A stretch of 64,000 nucleotides of DNA from Coraliomargarita sinensis. GTDB taxonomy: Bacteria > Verrucomicrobiota > Verrucomicrobiia > Opitutales > Coraliomargaritaceae. Location: positions 62,001-126,000 of the forward strand of contig NZ_QHJQ01000001.1 in NCBI RefSeq assembly GCF_003185655.1, given 5' to 3'. The notes under the pieces are model-generated. The model was not told the DNA's origin. It saw only the letters and a list, made by a program, of their open reading frames with translations, and ran no database searches. Shown here in pieces: positions 60,235 through 64,000 of the stretch (positions within the stretch are counted from its first letter, which is position 1; each line of letters opens with the position of its first letter). The translations under genes were made by a program, and so were the position numbers.

Positions 60235-60408
60235 ATGAGCGAAAAAGAACAAACCGATAAAAAGTCACACGATAACAGCCAGGAAAAGTCCGGCTTCTTC
60301 AAGCGTATCTTCACAAAGCTGGACCAATCCATGAAAGCGCAAGCCGACGAAAAAGCCAAAAGCAGCTGCTGTGGCGATAACGACGGCAAGGGCGGCAAGT
60401 GCTGCTAG
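60235..60408 (+). CDS. Small Cys-rich protein in the arsenic cluster
   Basis: 57-aa soluble protein, not recognised. The first 45 residues are charged and helical (SQEKSGFFKRIFTKLDQSMK). The end is SSCCGDNDGKGGKCC, with two CC pairs suited to thiol binding of arsenite or a soft metal. Start ATG 60235 is preceded by heptamer repeats rather than a clear ribosome binding site. Its place between arsR and the permease suggests a buffer or chaperone, which is inferred. Confidence 0.8.
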   Translation: MSEKEQTDKKSHDNSQEKSGFFKRIFTKLDQSMKAQADEKAKSSCCGDNDGKGGKCC

Positions 60409-60410
60409 TC

Positions 60411-60445
60411 GTGATCCGTGATCCGTGATCCGTGATCCGTGATGG
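60411..60445. repeat. Heptamer array (GTGATCC)
   Basis: Four perfect copies of GTGATCC (60411-60438) and one variant GTGATGG follow directly after the stop codon of the small Cys-rich gene. Confidence 0.9.
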
Positions 60446-60499
60446 AGCGTGAATCCACCTACGCCCGGTCTAGCAATTCGATCCATTATTTTAAATTTA

Positions 60500-60555
60500 T
60501 CCCGCGTCCCGTATCGCGTATCCCGCCACCCGCATCCCGGATCTTGCATCACGAT
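60500..60555. repeat. Heptamer array upstream of the permease gene
   Basis: Eight consecutive heptamers of consensus TCCCGYA run from 60500 to 60555 in perfect 7-nt register and end 2 bp before the ATG at 60558. The heptamer is the same as at 62035 and the reverse complement of that at 61518. Confidence 0.88.
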
Positions 60556-60557
60556 AA

Positions 60558-61517
60558 ATGACCATGCTTGAAGCACTCGCCGACCTGCTCACCTATCAAC
60601 TGCTGGGACTCGACCCGGAGACCCGGATCGGGGGGGCGCTGCATTTTTTCATCTACGATACGGTAAAAATCTTCCTGCTGCTGGCGGTGATGATTTTTGC
60701 CATCGGCGTGGTTCGCACCTGGCTGCCCGAAGACCGTCTGAAAAATTGGATGGGCCGGGGTGGCCTCTGGGGAAATTTCGTCGCCGCCCTCTTTGGTGCA
60801 ATTACGCCCTTTTGCTCCTGCTCGTCGATCCCGATTTTCATCAGCCTGCTCAAAGCCGGTGTCCCCCTGGGAGTGACCTTCTCCTTCCTCATTACCTCCC
60901 CGATCATCAACGAATATCTCGTCATCCTCATGGTCGGTGAGTTCGGCCTGCCGGTGACCGTTGCCTACGTGGGAAGCGGGTTGCTCATCGGCACCCTCGC
61001 AGGAGCCGTACTTGGTAAGCTCAAATTGGAGAAGCATCTGGAGCGTGACATCATCGCCGCGGCCCACAGCGACTCGGAGATCATTGAGCACACCTTCGCC
61101 AGCCGTTTGCGCTACGGTTGGGACGAGGCGGTCAGTGTCATCCGGCAGATCTGGCTCTGGGTGATAGTCGGCGTCGGCATCGGTGCTTTTATCCACAACT
61201 ACATCCCGCAGGAAACCATTCACGGCTTGATGGAGGCCACCGGCATCTTCTCCGTGCCCATCGCCACCGTTCTAGGCGTGCCCATGTACGGCAGCTGCGC
61301 CGCCATTGTGCCGATTGCCGTCGTCCTCTTCCAGAAAGGTATCCCACTCGGCACCGCCCTCGCCTTCATGATGGCCATGGCGGCACTCAGCCTCCCCGAA
61401 GCCATCATGCTGCGACGCACCATGCGCCTGCAACTGATCGCGATCTACTTCGGCATCACCACCGTCGCGATCATCTTTACCGGATATCTCCTGAATCTCT
61501 TGGCGCAGTTCCTTTGA
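60558..61517 (+). CDS. ArsP/SO_0444-type membrane permease
   Basis: 319-aa inner-membrane permease of the DUF318 family with about eight TM helices. [20 protein letters not shown] carries the Cys86-x-Cys88 motif that is characteristic, and a second half [18 protein letters not shown] has another Cys. Relatives export trivalent organoarsenicals (ArsP) or other soft metals. Context favours arsenic, but the substrate is not proven. ATG 60558 or 60564 may be the start. Heptamer arrays lie on both sides. Confidence 0.9.
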   Translation: MTMLEALADLLTYQLLGLDPETRIGGALHFFIYDTVKIFLLLAVMIFAIGVVRTWLPEDRLKNWMGRGGLWGNFVAALFGAITPFCSCSSIPIFISLLKAGVPLGVTFSFLITSPIINEYLVILMVGEFGLPVTVAYVGSGLLIGTLAGAVLGKLKLEKHLERDIIAAAHSDSEIIEHTFASRLRYGWDEAVSVIRQIWLWVIVGVGIGAFIHNYIPQETIHGLMEATGIFSVPIATVLGVPMYGSCAAIVPIAVVLFQKGIPLGTALAFMMAMAALSLPEAIMLRRTMRLQLIAIYFGITTVAIIFTGYLLNLLAQFL

Positions 61518-61577
<60 letters not shown>

Positions 61578-61982
61578 ATGAGTTATAAGGATTTACAGAT
61601 TTGGCAGATAGCGCGCGAGTTGGTCATCGAGATTCACCAGATGAGTTTTCGCGAACTTCCTAAGCGTGAAGCCTATGAAGAGGCCTCGCAAATACGACGA
61701 TCCATGAAATCGGTTCGCTCAAATATCGTCGAGGGCTACGGACGGCGGCGCTACAAGCAGGACTTCATTCGATTCCTCACCTACGCACACGCTTCCTGCG
61801 ACGAAACCATCGACCATTTGGAAATCCTATGGGAAACAAGTTCTCTTAAAAATGAAGCTCTTTATGAAAAGCTACACCTCCGACTCAACCAACTAGGTGG
61901 CAAACTCAATCGCTTCATCACGTCAGTCGAAGCACAACACAACGACCAAATCAACGAAGACCCAGCTATCTACAACGAATAA
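61578..61982 (+). CDS. S23/TIGR02436-type four-helix-bundle protein
   Basis: 134 aa. The start [20 protein letters not shown], the middle [23 protein letters not shown] and the later [20 protein letters not shown] match the S23 ribosomal-intervening-sequence/four-helix-bundle family, which also resembles the Avd accessory protein of diversity-generating retroelements. Its function is unknown. It has heptamer arrays on both sides and interrupts the arsenic cluster. The window has no 23S rRNA gene or reverse transcriptase gene. Confidence 0.9.
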   Translation: MSYKDLQIWQIARELVIEIHQMSFRELPKREAYEEASQIRRSMKSVRSNIVEGYGRRRYKQDFIRFLTYAHASCDETIDHLEILWETSSLKNEALYEKLHLRLNQLGGKLNRFITSVEAQHNDQINEDPAIYNE

Positions 61983-62034
61983 CATCCCGCCGCGTAAAAA
62001 AGCTACGCTTCACGCGGTTCCCCTCCCACCCCAT

Positions 62035-62097
<63 letters not shown>

Positions 62098-62101
62098 ACC
62101 C

Positions 62102-62533
62102 ATGAAAAAAGTCCTCATCCTCTGCACCGGAAACTCCTGCCGCAGCCACATGGCTGAAGGTATTCTACGCGCCGCCGCCGGCGACCTCTTCGAGGTCTTC
62201 AGTGCCGGCTCCAAGCCTAAGGGCGAAGTCCATCCACTGGCGATTGAAGCGCTCAAGGAAATCAGCATCGATGCTTCCGGCCATAAGTCCGAGCACCTTG
62301 ACCTCTATCTCAACGCGGGGATCGACACCGTCATCACCGTCTGCGGCAACGCTGACCAGGCCTGCCCGGCCTTTCCCGGAAAGATCACGCGTTACCACTG
62401 GGGCTTTGAAGACCCGCCTCACGCTCAGCGTGAGGGCGAGAGCGAACTCGACGCCTTCCGGCGTATTCGCGACGAGATCAAACTTGTCTTCGAGGCCTAC
62501 GCCGCCGGTTACCGTGAAGGAATGACCGCTTAA
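62102..62533 (+). CDS. arsC: Arsenate reductase, thioredoxin-coupled (low-molecular-weight phosphatase type)
   Basis: 143 aa. Reduces arsenate to arsenite. The P-loop C-x5-R is [10 protein letters not shown] (Cys8, Arg14). The redox relay is [13 protein letters not shown] (Cys81, Cys88), matching the three-Cys thioredoxin-coupled enzymes of S. aureus type. A heptamer array lies just upstream of the ATG. The acr3 gene follows after 4 bp, so product arsenite can be exported at once. Confidence 0.95.
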   Translation: MKKVLILCTGNSCRSHMAEGILRAAAGDLFEVFSAGSKPKGEVHPLAIEALKEISIDASGHKSEHLDLYLNAGIDTVITVCGNADQACPAFPGKITRYHWGFEDPPHAQREGESELDAFRRIRDEIKLVFEAYAAGYREGMTA

Positions 62534-62537
62534 GACG

Positions 62538-63638
62538 ATGAAAACAACAGCCTCGAATACCAACAGCGCCTGCACCCCTTGCGCCAAGAAACTTGGGTTT
62601 CTCGACCGTTTTCTCACTTTGTGGATTTTTCTGGCGATGGCTGCCGGGGTCACCATCGGCGTACTTTTCGAAGGCGCGGAAGACTTCCTGGACAGGTTCA
62701 AAGTCGGCACGACCAACATTCCCATCGCCATTGGCCTGATCGTGATGATGTATCCGCCGCTGGCGAAAGTGCGCTACGAGGAAATGCCGCGTGTCTTTCG
62801 AAATCTCAAGGTGCTGGGACTTTCACTCGCGCAAAACTGGATCATCGGCCCGGCGCTCATGTTCCTACTGGCGATTCTCTTTCTCCAGGACTATCCGGAA
62901 TACATGACCGGCGTCATCCTGATCGGTCTGGCCCGCTGTATTGCCATGGTCATCGTTTGGAATGAACTCGCGGAAGGTGATAACGAATACGCGGCCGGAC
63001 TGGTGGCCTTTAACAGCCTCTTTCAAATTCTTTTTTTTAGCCTCTACGCCTGGGTTTTCATCACATTTTTGCCCGAGGTCTTTGGGTTCGAAGGCAGCGT
63101 GGTCGCCATCACCATGGGCGAGGTTGCCAAGAGTGTTTTCATTTATCTGGGCGTCCCCTTCATCGCCGGGATGTTGACGCGCTTTGTCGGGGTAAAACTA
63201 AGAGGCCGAGAATGGTACGAGAACAAATTCATCCCGAAAATCAGCCCTCTTACGCTCATCGCACTGCTCTTTACCATCGTCCTGATGTTCAGCTTCAAGG
63301 GTGAAAAGATCGTCGAGCTCCCCTTTGATGTGCTGCGCATCGCCGTGCCACTCACCATCTACTTCGTCATCATGTTCTTCGTTAGTTTCCTCATGGGCAA
63401 AGCAGTGGGAGCGGATTACAAACAGAGCGTCACGCTGAGCTTCACTGCCGCCAGCAACAATTTTGAACTGGCGATTGCCGTGGCCGTTGCCGTCTTCGGG
63501 ATCGGCAGCGGGGTGGCTTTTGCCGCGGTCATCGGACCCCTGGTTGAAGTGCCCGTCATGATCGCCTTGGTCAATGTCGCCTTCTGGTTCCGGCGGAAGC
63601 TCTTCATCTCCCATCAAGCCGACGCCGCCGAAACATAA
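62538..63638 (+). CDS. Arsenite efflux transporter Acr3
   Basis: 366 aa, about ten TM helices, Acr3 family. The essential Cys lies in [16 protein letters not shown] (Cys134), and the Glu in [14 protein letters not shown] near the end is also conserved. A short N-terminal Cys pair (SACTPCAKK) before the first helix is unusual and might bind metalloid. It begins 4 bp after arsC. Exports arsenite with the proton motive force. Confidence 0.93.
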   Translation: MKTTASNTNSACTPCAKKLGFLDRFLTLWIFLAMAAGVTIGVLFEGAEDFLDRFKVGTTNIPIAIGLIVMMYPPLAKVRYEEMPRVFRNLKVLGLSLAQNWIIGPALMFLLAILFLQDYPEYMTGVILIGLARCIAMVIVWNELAEGDNEYAAGLVAFNSLFQILFFSLYAWVFITFLPEVFGFEGSVVAITMGEVAKSVFIYLGVPFIAGMLTRFVGVKLRGREWYENKFIPKISPLTLIALLFTIVLMFSFKGEKIVELPFDVLRIAVPLTIYFVIMFFVSFLMGKAVGADYKQSVTLSFTAASNNFELAIAVAVAVFGIGSGVAFAAVIGPLVEVPVMIALVNVAFWFRRKLFISHQADAAET

Positions 63639-63670
63639 CTTCGCCCAAGATAAGCCCGAAACGAGCGCCT

Positions 63671-63732
63671 GAATGAAACACGGAAACAAGCGGTTTCACA
63701 ACGGCTTGCTTCATTCCTGATTAATCAGGAAT
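63671..63732. promoter_or_regulatory. Perfect palindrome and larger inverted repeat upstream of the MFS gene
   Basis: ATTCCTGATT (63713-63722) and AATCAGGAAT (63723-63732) form a perfect 20-nt palindrome 8 bp before the ATG at 63741. A looser inverted repeat starts with GAATGAA (63671-63677) and CAAGC and closes with GCTTG and TTCATTC (63710-63716). A repressor site or translational hairpin is likely. Confidence 0.55.
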
Positions 63733-63740
63733 TTATCCGC

Positions 63741-64000
63741 ATGGGAAAACTCGAGAAATGGATTTATCTGAAGGCGACCGACGCCACGGCTGAGGAGCTA
63801 CAGTCTCCAAAGGACGAACAGGCGGCCAACGCCTCCGCCAATTTCGTCCGCCTGCTGATCGCCCGAACCGGCAGCAAGATCAGCGACCGGCTGGCCAACC
63901 CGAAGACTACCCTGGCATGGCTGCTCCAAACCGTCGGGGCTCCGGCGGTGTTCGTCGGCCTGATTGTGCCGATCCGCGAGTCGGGCTCGCTCCTGCCCCA
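63741..64000 (+). CDS. MFS-type transporter (3' partial)
   Basis: The first 86 codons are in the window and the frame is open to the edge. The N-terminus MGKLEKWIYLKATDATAEEL is followed by ASANFVRLLIARTG and LANPKTTLAWLLQTVGAPAV, then LIVPIRESGSLLPQ. This pattern (soluble start then a first helix with GAP and PIRESGSLLPQ) resembles a group of MFS transporters. A perfect palindrome is just upstream. The substrate is unknown and the family call is moderate. Confidence 0.65.
   Translation, partial: MGKLEKWIYLKATDATAEELQSPKDEQAANASANFVRLLIARTGSKISDRLANPKTTLAWLLQTVGAPAVFVGLIVPIRESGSLLP

Noticed and set aside
61578..61982. S23 gene as evidence of a diversity-generating retroelement
   Set aside because: No reverse transcriptase, template repeat or variable repeat is present in the window.

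Overview
The window looks like chromosomal DNA of a marine member of the Verrucomicrobiota, most likely class Opitutae (Puniceicoccales/Coraliomargarita-like). This is inferred, not proven. The signs are two PEP-CTERM proteins, a secreted Tat-dependent Gfo/Idh/MocA oxidoreductase, a GntR-LacI hybrid regulator, a fucosidase/esterase pair of the kind used on algal polysaccharides, a PPi-type phosphofructokinase and fairly high GC. Genes sit on both strands in short operons. I see no rRNA, tRNA, CRISPR array or transposase gene.

Layout. 0-3 kb: two ATPase genes of an oligopeptide ABC transporter (the first cut by the window edge) and the oxidoreductase. 3-6.4 kb: ruvB, an AT-richer Abi/HEPN defence-type gene, a TrmH methyltransferase and a GGCT-fold protein. 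6.6-13 kb (minus): a cupredoxin-cyclase-porin operon, a degenerate SDR fused to a histone-H1-like tail, and a polyprenyl synthase. 13-20 kb: PEP-CTERM protein, zinc peptidase, PAS protein, alpha/beta hydrolase, GH95 fucosidase and SGNH esterase. 20-31 kb: mutS, a DUF6922/AbiEii-type toxin-antitoxin pair, recQ, tatA, an acidic hypothetical protein, a DUF3500 protein, a Y-family polymerase and a DUF429 protein. 31-39 kb: second PEP-CTERM protein, hybrid regulator, acyltransferase, a two-component system, a rhodanese and a VWA protein. 39-52 kb: glyS, tcdA, a Nif3-like protein, a DUF4136 lipoprotein, a Dabb protein, a pnuC-nadR NAD-salvage operon, PPi-PFK, purB, mscS and a dapF homologue. 52-59.7 kb: hemN, two tiny lipoproteins, a glutathionyl-hydroquinone reductase/pirin/MarR group, a sugar isomerase-like gene and tolQ-tolR-tolA. 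59.7-64 kb: an arsenic cluster (arsR, small Cys-rich protein, arsP-type permease, S23 four-helix-bundle gene, arsC, acr3) and the start of an MFS transporter.

Two kinds of small repeat cut across this gene content and are the most interesting part of the window. The first is a set of hairpins bounded by GTAG (or CTAC on the other strand), single or in head-to-head pairs. They resemble REP/BIME elements, and in three places the GTAG supplies the stop codon of a gene. The second is a set of degenerate 7- or 8-nt tandem arrays placed just upstream of start codons (glyS, tcdA, the Dabb gene, dapF, tolR). They fill nearly every gap in the arsenic cluster, where one inverted and several direct arrays of a CCCGTAT-type heptamer surround an S23 four-helix-bundle gene. 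Other notable points are a DapF homologue with serine at both catalytic cysteine positions, the SDR/H1 chimera and several perfect palindromes at likely control points.
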